Assembly (NCBI GenBank): GCA_035772405.1
Contig: JAYKKM010000029.1
Coordinates: 61,001-125,000 of the forward strand
Direction of reading: 5' to 3'
Source: Chrysogorgia sp. JL179-B06
Lineage: Eukaryota > Cnidaria > Anthozoa > Scleralcyonacea > Chrysogorgiidae
Length of the DNA stretch: 64,000 nt
The stretch's first letter is position 1. Every line of letters starts with the position of its first letter. The notes under the pieces were generated by a model, which ran no database searches, was not told the DNA's origin, and saw nothing but the letters and a program-made list of their open reading frames with translations. A program made the translations under genes and the position numbers. Shown here piece after piece: positions 10,906 through 21,400 of the stretch.

Positions 10906-12858
10906 AGATGTTGGGTGCTGATTATGGTATCGAATTTAAATACCAAATCCCTAATGAGACAACATCACGGAGCCAACGCTCAAACCATCCATCCCACGGT
11001 GTATCACAACTATTTCGTGCTCTTTATGCAGAGATTTTCGTTGCAGCGTGAATATGTCATAGCTTCTAATTGGTCAGGATAGGAATATTCCAGCTAGAAG
11101 AATGTTTGTGATTGGATAACTACTAGTGGTCTATCACCAATAGACCAATAGAAGCTCAGCCAATCAGAATGACGAATTTGTAATAGACCGCTGGTTGGTT
11201 GATACTAATTGTCGTTGGTGAATATCAATCGCTATCATCATCTATCGGCAATCAGCAATTCTGATTCGTTAATCAATCATTATCTATTTAAAGGTGCAGT
11301 CCAGTCCGTTCTATGCATGTGTGATTTTTCAAAAGCGCAGGACCCCATATGTCAACAAACTTCAACGGAATAGATTTGCGACAGTTCGAAAGCGACTATT
11401 CGTCAAAGGTGGCGAAGGCACGAGTGGTATTTTGATTATCCACATTTATATTACGTACACCCTGTAATTAAGGATATAATTTATTTTTAAACAAAAAGAA
11501 TCCCAAGTAACAAAATGTATTATAATTTAAACATTACAGTATGTCAAGGTATTTTATTCTGTACTCTTTCCTGTCCAGCCCAGTCGAAATCAGACCTAAT
11601 CACCTACAAGTTATTCTGTTTTCAACTTACTCTGGACTAGTTGTGTGATCGGGTTCTAAATAATTATTTAAATAAACGATAGTGGGACGGGTCTCCCATA
11701 GATATTTTGACTTTGATCCTGCTAACTTTTACAAAAGGCACAGTAAGTGCTGCAGATCTGTTAGCTCTATCATTACTTGTTTCCAGATGACCTATTGTTT
11801 AATTAATATGCTGTTGGTATTCTTGTTAATAAAAAAGTAACTTAAAAGTAAATAAACTATTGTTGGATGGGTGTCTCCCATGGATATTTTGAATTCAATC
11901 CTTGCTAACTTTCACTCCATTCCTATATGTCATGTCACAATTGTACAGTAGTTGAAAGATTGAGTGCAGCGACATTCTGAAAATTATAAATACTCTGTGT
12001 TTTGGGTGTAAAATTATATTGTATAGCAATTAGTGATCCCTACTGTACACCAAGTCTGCATTCCACAGGCCTCACTACATAGATACATGTGGCAGACAAA
12101 TACAGTTGGTTAGAAATCATCTGGCAAAGTCTTGGTGGGTCGCTAACTTTACTGCTACAGTAAGTTAGATTGACTGCATGGGACTGATATTTTTATAAGG
12201 ATAAGCCAATAATCAGAAATTAATCAGTAGAAGCCGATAAACAGCAACTTTCAGGCTGATCAGTTATTGGCCAATCACATCAACATATATTATTATATTG
12301 GCTGTCCGATAAATACTATTCAGGGTTTTATATATGCTAAGCTATATATATATAGCGATTCCACAAAGAAACTGTCAAATTTAATTAATTTGATAAGATA
12401 AGGTGCATCATGTTTTATGTTTAACACATGATATTTCTTGTTTGGTGAAACAGTTTTTGTTTACAACTTTTGTCAATGGTATTTCATTTTTCACATTTCA
12501 ACTTAAATTCTATCTTGTTGATAACTGATGGTTAATGATCACATTTTATAAAATAACAAGTGTGCTACGCGTGTTCTGATTGGCTAATACCCGTGTTTGG
12601 ATCAGGTTATCCAAACACGGGAATTTTGAGGTCGTGTCACACAAAAAGCAAATCATGCCGGCCCATCATCGTTTTTAAACATTAAAATTCTACATAGTAT
12701 GCACAATAACTATAAACAAAATATAGCAATCTTATTTTGCAAAAATAGGCCGAAAATATATAGGAAATTATAAGTATTTAAAGTGGACAAAGCAACGCTA
12801 AAGCGAACGAGAATTTCCGTATAATTTATGAAGGCGAAGTTTACCTTATTGAAAATTT
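10906..12858. other. Gene-free stretch with minor repeats
   Basis: No gene recognised. It holds two diverged copies of a segment (next entry) and a short palindrome at 12590-12621 built on CCCGTGTTTGGAT, which also ends the foldback at 13580-13765. Confidence 0.45.
11668..11911 (+). repeat. Diverged direct repeat
   Basis: A segment near 11680-11730 (GGGTCTCCCATAGATATTTTGA) recurs near 11868-11915 (GGTGTCTCCCATGGATATTTTGA). Both end in GCTAACTTT. This suggests an old tandem duplication with a period near 190 bases. Confidence 0.5.
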
Positions 12859-13217
12859 CAATAAAACCCAAAAAAGACAACACTTTTATAGACATAGTCT
12901 ACGAAGAAAACATGGAAATGGTGTAAAATGTTTATTTTAGTTCTCGTCGGGCAGGATATTTACGAAGAAACCATTTATTTTGTTCCTGTAGCCAACAAAA
13001 AATCACCGAACAACACTTCGACAGTGAGAGAAAACCATTCAATAAAACCCAAAAAGACTAACATTTTTATAGACATAGTCCACCAAGAGAACATGGAAAA
13101 GGTGTAAATGTTTAATTTACCTCTCGTCGGGTAGGATATTCACGAAGAAACCATCATTTTGTTCTTGTAGCCAACAAAAATTCACCGAACAACACTTCGA
13201 CAGTGAGAGAAAACCAC
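12859..13217 (+). repeat. Tandem duplication, about 181-bp unit
   Basis: Two adjacent copies share AATAAAACCCAAAAA, TTTTATAGACATAGTC, CTCTCGTCGG-like and AACACTTCGACAGTGAGAG in the same order. Divergence is a few percent plus small indels. No coding potential was seen. Confidence 0.88.
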
Positions 13218-13579
13218 AAAAAAGTTTCTGTGTTGTAGAATATGAAGGCTAGGCAAACTCACAACATCACTTTACATCTGCAGCAATCCAACATAAAGTT
13301 AAACGGCATATTTTTGTGATTAAATCCATCTGGAAATATATCTTTTTCATCTTTCCAAGCTGTTTTCCTGATGTTTTTACCGATCAACACGAATCAAGCT
13401 TATTTTCGGCTCTTTGCTGTCGCCAGCGTCAATAGAAAGCTATCCATGATTGGCCGATTAGCTTAGAAGAACACGAAAGACCTCCCCTGATTGGTAGTTG
13501 ATGGTTTTGGGGAGAATTGCAATGTTGATCTAATTATATTAATAACTTTTAGTGATATTTCTCTGTGGTTATTTTATAA

Positions 13580-13765
13580 AAGAAATACCTAATGGGTTTC
13601 CGTGTTTGGATAACGTGATCCAAACACTTGGGATGTTGCGAGACTTTCGAAAAGCTAAAAACACTCGCCTATCGGCTCGTGTTTTTTACGCTTTTCTCAA
13701 GTCTCGCAACATCCCGCGTGCTTGGATCACGTTATCCAAACACGGAAACCCATTAGGTATTTCTT
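13580..13765. repeat. 186-bp foldback MITE
   Basis: The arms are long and nearly perfect. AAGAAATACCTAATGGG at the left is mirrored at the right, and the inner arms contain CGTGTTTGGATAACGTGATC and its reverse complement. The central loop carries AACACTCGCCTAT. The open frame across it is only a by-product of the palindrome. Confidence 0.9.
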
Positions 13766-14080
13766 AAATCTTTGCCAAACAATAAACAATGATATGTTTT
13801 GCTATTGTTTCATGCAGCAAATCCAAGTGTTGGGAATTCCAGTTGACAAATATTGGTAACCACCAATAAATCGGCTGATCAAGGCGTAAATCTTATCAGA
13901 ATTTATTGGATCGGTAAATTTGATTTTTCTTGATTGGCTCATCCCCTATTATTTTTTATATTAATTGTTGCGCCATTATGCTTTAGAAATATTTATATCA
14001 TTTTTGTATCTACTGCACTGTGTAGGCACAGTAGATAACATGTTGGGAAGCTGAAAATATGTTGGGAGTACATGTAAGTA

Positions 14081-14852
14081 CAGGCCTGGCCGTTTGAGGC
14101 GCGCGATCCCCACGCGCCTCGATTCGTTGAAGTGCGCGTTTCTCAGCATGCCTCGTTTGTTGTGAGAGCACGAAATCGTGCACCTTAGTGATCTGATGAA
14201 TGAAATTGGAGTAAGTCGGATTTCGATGGCAAGTTGTTCGAAAGACTCATCGAAAGTTCAAGCAGTTGAGCAAGCTATGCAAAAGTTCTGTGGCAAGGAT
14301 CTTGACATTCAAAAGACTTGACTATCCAAACCTTTATGTCTCTTGATCGAATTGATCACATGCGTTGCGTCAAAGGGAATGATAAAGCCTGGTCGGTGAA
14401 CGAACGTAAGAAATTCTCAACTATGCATTAGAAATCTACATGGAAAAAAGGTGCAAAGTTCAACTCGCTACCAACACCATGGATGAAGAAAACCCATCTA
14501 AAAAGAGATGACTTGAAAAAGACGTCATAGACATTGACAACAAGAGTGCAGATACGTCAAGCTCATCCGATTCCGAATTTGATTTTGAAGACAGCGATGT
14601 TGACATTGACATGGAATTAAGTTGAATTTGAAAAATATTTTTGTATGTAAATATACATACATATATAGTAACTACTGATTTTGTTTAATATTGTTTTTTT
14701 TCCAAATAGATTTTTACTCAGATTTGTCCATACATGTTAATCCAGTCTATAGGCGTAGTTTTTGACAGTTTTATAATCGCGCACCTGACGTTCCTGAGGC
14801 GCGCGATATCCCACGGCCCACGCGCCTGCAAAAATTCATATGGCCAGGTCTG
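14081..14852. mobile_element. Non-autonomous hAT-like element
   Basis: The ends are CAGGCCTGGCC and GGCCAGGTCTG, inverted repeats with one mismatch, each followed inward by a GAGGCGCGCGAT block. Flanks TGTAAGTA and AGTAAGTA look like an imperfect 8-bp target duplication. The interior keeps the acidic end of a reading frame (DSEFDFEDSDVDIDMELS, near 14565-14625), which may be the tail of a lost transposase gene. Confidence 0.65.
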
Positions 14853-15121
14853 AAGTAAGTACTATAAGTACTGTAAAGTAAGTCCAATCAAAACTCAGCA
14901 GAATGAAATGGGAAATCACGACTATTTCTGATCAATGAGAATCAAGGAATTTTCTGCACAGGTCTACACATATATCTCCTAGTAGATACTACAGGTATAG
15001 GTACATGCACGTTGAGCGTGCCTATTTTTATCCATGGCTAGGGGGCAAGAGCCCTGTAAAAAATGTTGACATATTTTGCCGAAAAATGTTCTCATTAAAA
15101 ATACTGGTGATGCAAAATGCT

Positions 15122-16120
15122 CCAAATATGTAGCCTGTGTACAGCCTGAATATACACCTGTAATACAGTCTGAAAACTTGCATGATAGCTTGTCGACCCC
15201 CCGCTGAGCTACTCAGATCTGAGTAGTAGATTTTGAGTGGTTTAATACTCATGATTCATAATAAATTGTTTATTTGATTGGATTATTTGATCTTACAAGA
15301 CTTCCCTGAAAACCAATTGTACAGGTAACTGGAATAAGTCAAGGGTTGTGATTTGAACAATCAAAATCTACTACTCAGATCTGAGTAGCTCAGCGGGGGG
15401 TCGATAAGCTATCGTGCAAGTTTTCACAGACTGTATTATGCATGAGTCAATGTAAACCCCGAGCCCCCCCACCCCGGGACAGGGTGGGGATTTGACTTTG
15501 ACCTTGTTCTAATATTCACAAATGCCCCACATCCTGGGGATACTTTATGGCTCCAAATGTCGTAAAATGTCCCCTATACGTGGGGCCTTCAGCCAAAAAA
15601 TTTAAGAGTTTTTAAACACTAAACATAGTTTTCCCAACTACGTTCAGACCCTTTACCGTTCAATTTCAGGCTGATTACATTTGAAATATAGACTGTTAAC
15701 TATTCTCGAGACGGATAGTTTGCAAAGTACTGTAAACAAATAAAAGACCAATCTCGTTGGTCCTAGGCCTCTTAGTGCGCACTCATTAAAAGCATTCAAT
15801 CCTGTGATTAAAAAACTTTGTCTTTGACGATGATGCAAACATTTAGATGCTAGACAAAACGCTACTTGAGACGAACAACTGCTGAAATATCAACAACAGG
15901 CTCATTACTAATCCCTACCCAATGCCCGTACCCTGGGGACAAATAAATTTTAAAAGCTTCAAATCCCCTACACCCTAGGGGATGTTCACTGATCCAAATC
16001 GCCTACCAATCCCCTATTAACCCTCACCCTGGCCCGGGGTGGGGGGGGGGGGTCGGGGTTTACATTGACTCATGTATTACAGGTGTATGTATATTCAGGC
16101 TGTACACAGGCTACAAATAT
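15122..16120. mobile_element. Foldback element, split by a nested MITE
   Basis: The left arm (15122-15237) carries TGTAGCCTGTGTACAGCCTG and CTACTCAGATCTGAGTAG. The right arm (15353-15438 plus 16075-16120) is its reverse complement. The right arm is interrupted at 15439-16074 by another inverted-repeat element. Confidence 0.82.
15439..16074. mobile_element. Nested MITE with CATGAGTCAATGTAAACC ends
   Basis: The terminal inverted repeats CATGAGTCAATGTAAACCCC and GGGGTTTACATTGACTCATG bound about 635 bases. C-rich and G-rich runs lie just inside each end. The direct repeat TATTA flanks both sides and fits a target duplication. It lies inside one arm of the surrounding foldback. Confidence 0.75.
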
Positions 16121-16219
16121 GGTGTCACTGACAGACTTATTTATACAGTAAAATATATTAATATTTATTATGCAAAAATAATAACATTACTGTACTTGGC
16201 AGTTGGCAGCGGTACTCAC

Positions 16220-16500
16220 CCTGATTGTCTTGATATTCATAAGGTCTGAGTAGCTCTACGGCATCGTCTCTTCCCATTTTTAACAAATGATCAATCAGCA
16301 AAGAAACAGTATAATTACTATTCATCCACTCAAAAAGTAATTCCTCTGTGGGATTTTCTTTTCTTTTCCAGTTTCGTATACGTTGAACGGTATACCCAAG
16401 TCGACCAGCTAGTGAACGCCAATCATGCATTGTATCAGGATTCAAAAGCATGGACAGTCTTTGAAAGATTTGATAAGGTAAAGAAGACACCAGACGATTC
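16220..16500 (-). CDS. Orphan Death-domain exon
   Basis: The minus strand encodes a Death-type six-helix fold: LPYQIFQRLSMLLNP, the conserved DWRSLAGRLGYT, IRNWKRKENPTEELLFEW, then LIDHLLKMGRDDAVELL. A strong splice donor (GTGAGT, 16219-16214) closes the exon in phase 1, the same phase as the donor after the Death exon at 56863-57171. The upstream limit is unclear, because a GC-rich repeat begins about 25 bases before the domain. No further exon was recognised at lower coordinates. It could be one exon of an adaptor or NLR-like gene, or the remnant of one broken by transposons. Confidence 0.7.
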
Positions 16501-16527
16501 TTCCTGCCTTCGCAAGACGCCGTAGCC

Positions 16528-16900
16528 CAGACTGGAAAGTTTGTATTGCGCAGCCGAGATCTCGGGTGCGCAATTTCGGACGAAATGCGCGTCTGGACGC
16601 GCAAATTTTGGAAATGCTCCGAAGAAACGCGCACTTTCGAAATCAGCCGCGCTATCCGCGCTTCTGAAAAGCTATTGCGCAATATTTCAAGCTCAAACGC
16701 CGATACGCGCACTTGGAGTCTGAGGAAAGCGTGAACGCGCGCGCCGCGCGTAAAATCGCGAGCGTAAGAAAATGCGCACTGGGGAAGTGAGAGAAGCGCG
16801 CGCGAATGAGAAACTTACGCGAAACGGAAGTTGAGATGCGCGACAGCAGACAAGCTGGCGCATTTAACTTCCGATTCGACTGGCTAATAGCTAACAGAAG
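16528..16900. repeat. GC-rich CGCGC-type repeat (MITE-like)
   Basis: It starts with CCGTAGCCCAGACTGGAAAG, followed by many TGCGCGT and GCGCAATTT motifs. The same end motif recurs inverted at 25115-25145 with the same kind of interior, so this is a dispersed family. The overlapping open frames are composition artefacts. Confidence 0.6.
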
Positions 16901-17066
16901 TTTGCGGTTGAGAAATTTGATCTAGTGACAGGTTTTCAAAGCAAACGTCGTTTACTCGTTTCGTTCTGTGGAATATTTTTGCTGTGAAAGATTTTCAAGG
17001 GAGTTTGCAAGTTCAATTGTGCGAGGTAAGTTTATATCATGTGTTTAATAATAATAATAATAAATA

Positions 17067-17305
17067 TCAGTGTTGGAAAGTTTGTTCCGCGCGGGGGAGA
17101 AATCAGAAATCCTCCGCGCACTTTTGGGCGCTCGTGCCCACTGCCCGCGCCCGCGCAAACGAAGCAAGTTACTCTGCATCCGCGCATTTATCGAGCCGCG
17201 CAGAAAAAAATTTGTGCGCGTTCTTTCTTTGTCTTTCAAATTTCGAGTCACGCGAGCCGCGCAGAATTTTATTTTCGTCCGCGCGTGCCTTTCGACCCAG
17301 GCCTT
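17067..17305. repeat. Second GC-rich repeat with related end
   Basis: It begins CAGTGTTGGAAAGTTTG and ends near GACCCAGGCC, with a CGCGC-rich interior. The start resembles the CAGACTGGAAAGTTTG end of the repeat at 16528. A CAG start suggests a hAT-like MITE, but no target duplication was found. Confidence 0.5.
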
Positions 17306-18231
17306 AGTCATTGAAAATGAGCGAGTGTGCACGTGTCAGCTCTACTTCACTGCGGGCGCAAGTTCTATTTTTATTTCGTCAGGGCGAGGCTACGCCTACA
17401 TGATTGGCACTGCTCACGTTGAGCCGCCGAAGGACCGAAAACGTTAAGGTAAGGATAAACTTGTTTAATACATTATACATCTCAATTATGATTGTCTACT
17501 GCTCTATTAATCTTTTAATCTGCTGCTCCTTACGTTCTGTAACGAATTAGAATAATTAGATTTAGCGACTTTGACGCTCCTTTTTCCCGTAGCGCCCTTC
17601 CTGATTATAACGCCCTTCCTTTACGTAGAATAGTTTGTAGAAATAATACCACTATATTCTGTCTGAAAGCCTCGAAGTCACGAAGTGTGTGATTCGGTAC
17701 GCTACAAATCGTTCGCAATCGTGAGTTTCTCCGCCGGTATTAAAGTTGGTCTTCGCCACGTGCACATCATTTAAATATTCCGCGGTGTTTGGTTCCCCTA
17801 GCAACAACAAACTCTCAACATTATTCGTCTACTGCTGATTTATACCTTTATTGATCAGGTAAAGTTTTCTCTTTCTTCTGGTGCTATTTTGGTTAATCTC
17901 TATCCTTGATTTTTCAAACTACAGCTGTTGTTTATTTCTCATTTTCTCGCCGAGACAATATTTAATTATTATCCTTTGGTAGACATTTAATTTCAACCTA
18001 AAACTCTTTCGAACATTTCTCTGGCTATATTATTGACACATTAAAAAATGGGTGCTGTTTTGTGTAACACACAATTGACACAAAACATGACAATATGTCA
18101 CAGCCACATTTGATTTAAGCTTATTTTGTGTGGATTTATTTGTGCGTTACTATTTAACAATATGTTATCAAATCAAACCGCCGGGCGCCGGCGGCCTATG
18201 ATTATTGATTATAAAAACAGTCTAAACTCAA
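17306..18231. other. Gene-free stretch upstream of the zinc-finger gene
   Basis: No repeat or coding region was recognised. It includes the likely 5' flank of the gene starting at 18492. Confidence 0.35.
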
Positions 18232-18250
18232 AGGAGTATAAAAGTCTAAA
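18232..18250 (+). promoter_or_regulatory. Possible TATA box of the zinc-finger gene
   Basis: GGAGTATAAAAGTC lies about 250 bases before the first ATG of the gene model. Position and match are reasonable but there is no other support. Confidence 0.25.
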
Positions 18251-18491
18251 CGGAGTTCTATTCAGTTGATTGTGATTTGTGAACACTGAACACTGGCAAT
18301 ATGAATGAAATCAGAATAACAATTCAATTTCCATCACACCATTCACACATTACTTAAAATTACAATTTTGTATGTTTTTCCAATGTGCCAAAAGGCAAAG
18401 TCTAAACTGGCTAACTGAGTAAACTCTTCCTTGCAGTTTCACATTCCAGTTCCTTCACTTCCTTGACTCCTTGTTTCATGGTGAAAAAATA

Positions 18492-21400
18492 ATGGCAGGC
18501 GTGCCGGACGATATTGAGATAATTCAACCAGCTGAACCAGGTAAGCCGTAAGCCTCTGGGCCTCTAAGGTCTGTCTTTAATATATACTTTAGTAGCTTAG
18601 TACCTATTAATTTAACACACTATAGTGAAGATTATGTCGTTATGAGGGTTCCTCCGTTTTTGCTCCGGGTGCTCCATTTTTCATGTTCTATTTTTCTATG
18701 TCCAACTCTATTGTAAATATAATAAGAATACTAATAATCATTTATTAACAGTATATCTACAAAGTAGTTCTTTGTGATTAATGGTTATTACTTATTAGGA
18801 TATGCAATCGAAACACCTTCTCGCACTTATTAGTTACACTAATAACTAAGATTAGTTACAAAAGGACTGAAAAGGGTTGCGGCGCACTTAACAATAATAA
18901 AATCATAAACAGATAGTTCATAAATTAATAGTGATAATTTATTTGCTTTTCCTGTTGCATAGTTTGTGTTTCATGCAAGAAGGAATGTGGGAGTCATTCT
19001 TGCAAAGTTTGCAAGAAAGCCTGCCATGCTATTCCACCTTGTGCGAAATTGAATGAGGAGGATGAAGAAGGTTTTGGTGCAGCAGTGCTCTGTGCCAGTT
19101 GTGCAGCAACTAAAGGAGAGGCTCCACCAAAGAGAAAGATATCGGAGAAAGGTAAAGAGATAATAATATCAGTATCACAGTAGCTATAATGTCATCGACT
19201 CATCATGGTCTTCTATATTTATCAAGAAACGTTTTTCTATATTCACTCTAGAATCGCAGTTTGCCAGTATGTTTAATAGAGTTGGCAAACAGTCGGTAAA
19301 GTTGGCGGCGGCGGCGGCGCCAGTGGCCAAGCGAGCAAAAGGTGGTCATGGCAAAACACCAATGGGGTTTTGTCTGCTTTGTTTCCGTGAAGGGAAAGGG
19401 AGAAATAAATTTTGGTTGGCACGGGGAAATCAATCCACCCTTTCTAGCCACCTTTCCAAAGCACACAAAAACCAAAAGACGACAGCCGATGATGCTGTGC
19501 CCGAAAGTTCACCTCTTGCTGCAGAGGCAATGAAGGTGTACAAACGTAGATTTGCATCATTTGCTGCAAGTTCATCTAGGTAGGTGAAAGTCAAAGCCCA
19601 ACAGTTCTATCCTACTTATATTTATGTACAGTATACATGTATTTGGAAAGTTCAAAGTTAAGTTGTTGAGTACAGAGTACCCAAGTACATGTATACTCAA
19701 TAAAATAAGCTTTGGACACTGGTGTTGTTTATAAATGCATATGTGATATGTTAGGACAGTTAGGTCAGTTTGGATTTCTTGTAACATTTACAAATTGCGA
19801 ATCCTCCCATTTGTGCTATAAACTGTTGTACTTGAACTCTCACTGTAGTACGAATCAAGAGAAGGGAAGTGGTAGTGTCCTAGCAGAACCGCCTCAAACA
19901 CAAGAGACCACTTGTATGGATTTGGATGTTGATAGTGATTTAACTATGGCGTATGTACTGTATAATATAAAATCACACTAGAGTTAATCAATTAAACCAT
20001 ATACGTATGCACTATGAACTGATAGGCGATAGAAACTAAAATGGTAAATTTCAAATTTTGTGCTGTAGAGAAGTTATAGAACAGCTTGAACTTGCCAATA
20101 AAGTGGTCAGTGATAGCCAGGAGGCCCGGGATGATGTACCATTGGTCAATAAGGAAAAGGATGACAACGAAAATGGAGAAAGGTTTGTCACTTTATATTC
20201 AAATTCACTCTTTTACTGTATTCTTGTTGTTGAACTTAAGGACAAGGAAAAGGTATTGGTATATTATAGTGTATGCCAGATATGGTACAAGAAAGGTATG
20301 ATGTCACATGAAAATAGCCTGCAACTAATTTAACACATATAACACAAAGCGTGATGTGAGTGATGGCAACCTTGTATTGATTTAAGTGTTTTTCTTTGTA
20401 GTTCTGCTGCTTTACAGCCAAGTGAGCCAACAGTAACGCCACCAACGTAAGTTTTTCATACAAGTATGATGTATTTGTGAACTTAGTGTGGTTTTGAATG
20501 CAAAACTAAGCATCTAGGTTCTAGGATGCCAATATACCACTCAACTTCAAAATAATTTTTGCTGATCTATTCACGCTATCGTATAAATATGTCTTTGTTG
20601 TAATGTCTTATAAATTATGTAATGTGTGGTAATATTTTTTAGATATGTATATATAAGAAATTTTGTTATTGACTAGTCTTAACATTTCTATTAATTGCAA
20701 CAGTGGACCAATTGTAAGCGGAGGTTCAGTTGATTTGACAACTGTGGTCGATCCTACCTCCAGCCCGACCAGCCGTAACATGGGTCCTATTTATCAAAGT
20801 TCGCTGGATAGTTTCCTTCCTTCCCTTTCCGAGAAGGAACCCGGCAACATGCCTTTCAATATTGAGGATCTAGCGGAAAAGATCGCAAATAAGGTGGCTA
20901 AAAAGCTCGGTCCCCAAAACGGGGAAAAGAAAAAGACCTCAGCAACCCCTTTTAACCCTTCAGCGAAACTCTCCCTTCAATCAAGTAATTTGATTGAACT
21001 TCTAGACGAAGTGCCTGATTTTGAGTTACTTTTTGAGGAGAATAGCCGGGTACTGCGGTGTAGCAATTGTGCGGAGTTTTTATCTTCTCCTCGAGTCTCG
21101 TTTTCGTCTTCGTTTCGTCGACCCTCTGGCAAGGCCGAAGGAAGTTTGGCCAGCGGTCTTCACTTGTCAGATGATACATACGAACAACTTATTGCTGGTA
21201 AGTGCGACAAATGGTACCACCAGAAACAAGCGATTCATCAACATCTTTCTTCCGAAACGCACAACAACGCTGTGCGTCACATGAAGTTGCTCAATGAAGG
21301 CAGATCCAGGGAGATGATTGTTGCCAAGAACCAACTCCGTGCTGCTATTGGAGTTGTCAAGACAAAGTCAGCTGCAATACAGTACGAGGAGCGCATTGCC

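Noticed and set aside
13552..13767. 71-codon ORF
   Set aside because: It spans a near-perfect 186-bp palindrome, and its two halves are mirror translations.
16541..17447. Several overlapping open frames of 60-125 codons
   Set aside because: They lie in GC-rich CGCGC repeats with frames open on both strands, as expected from composition.
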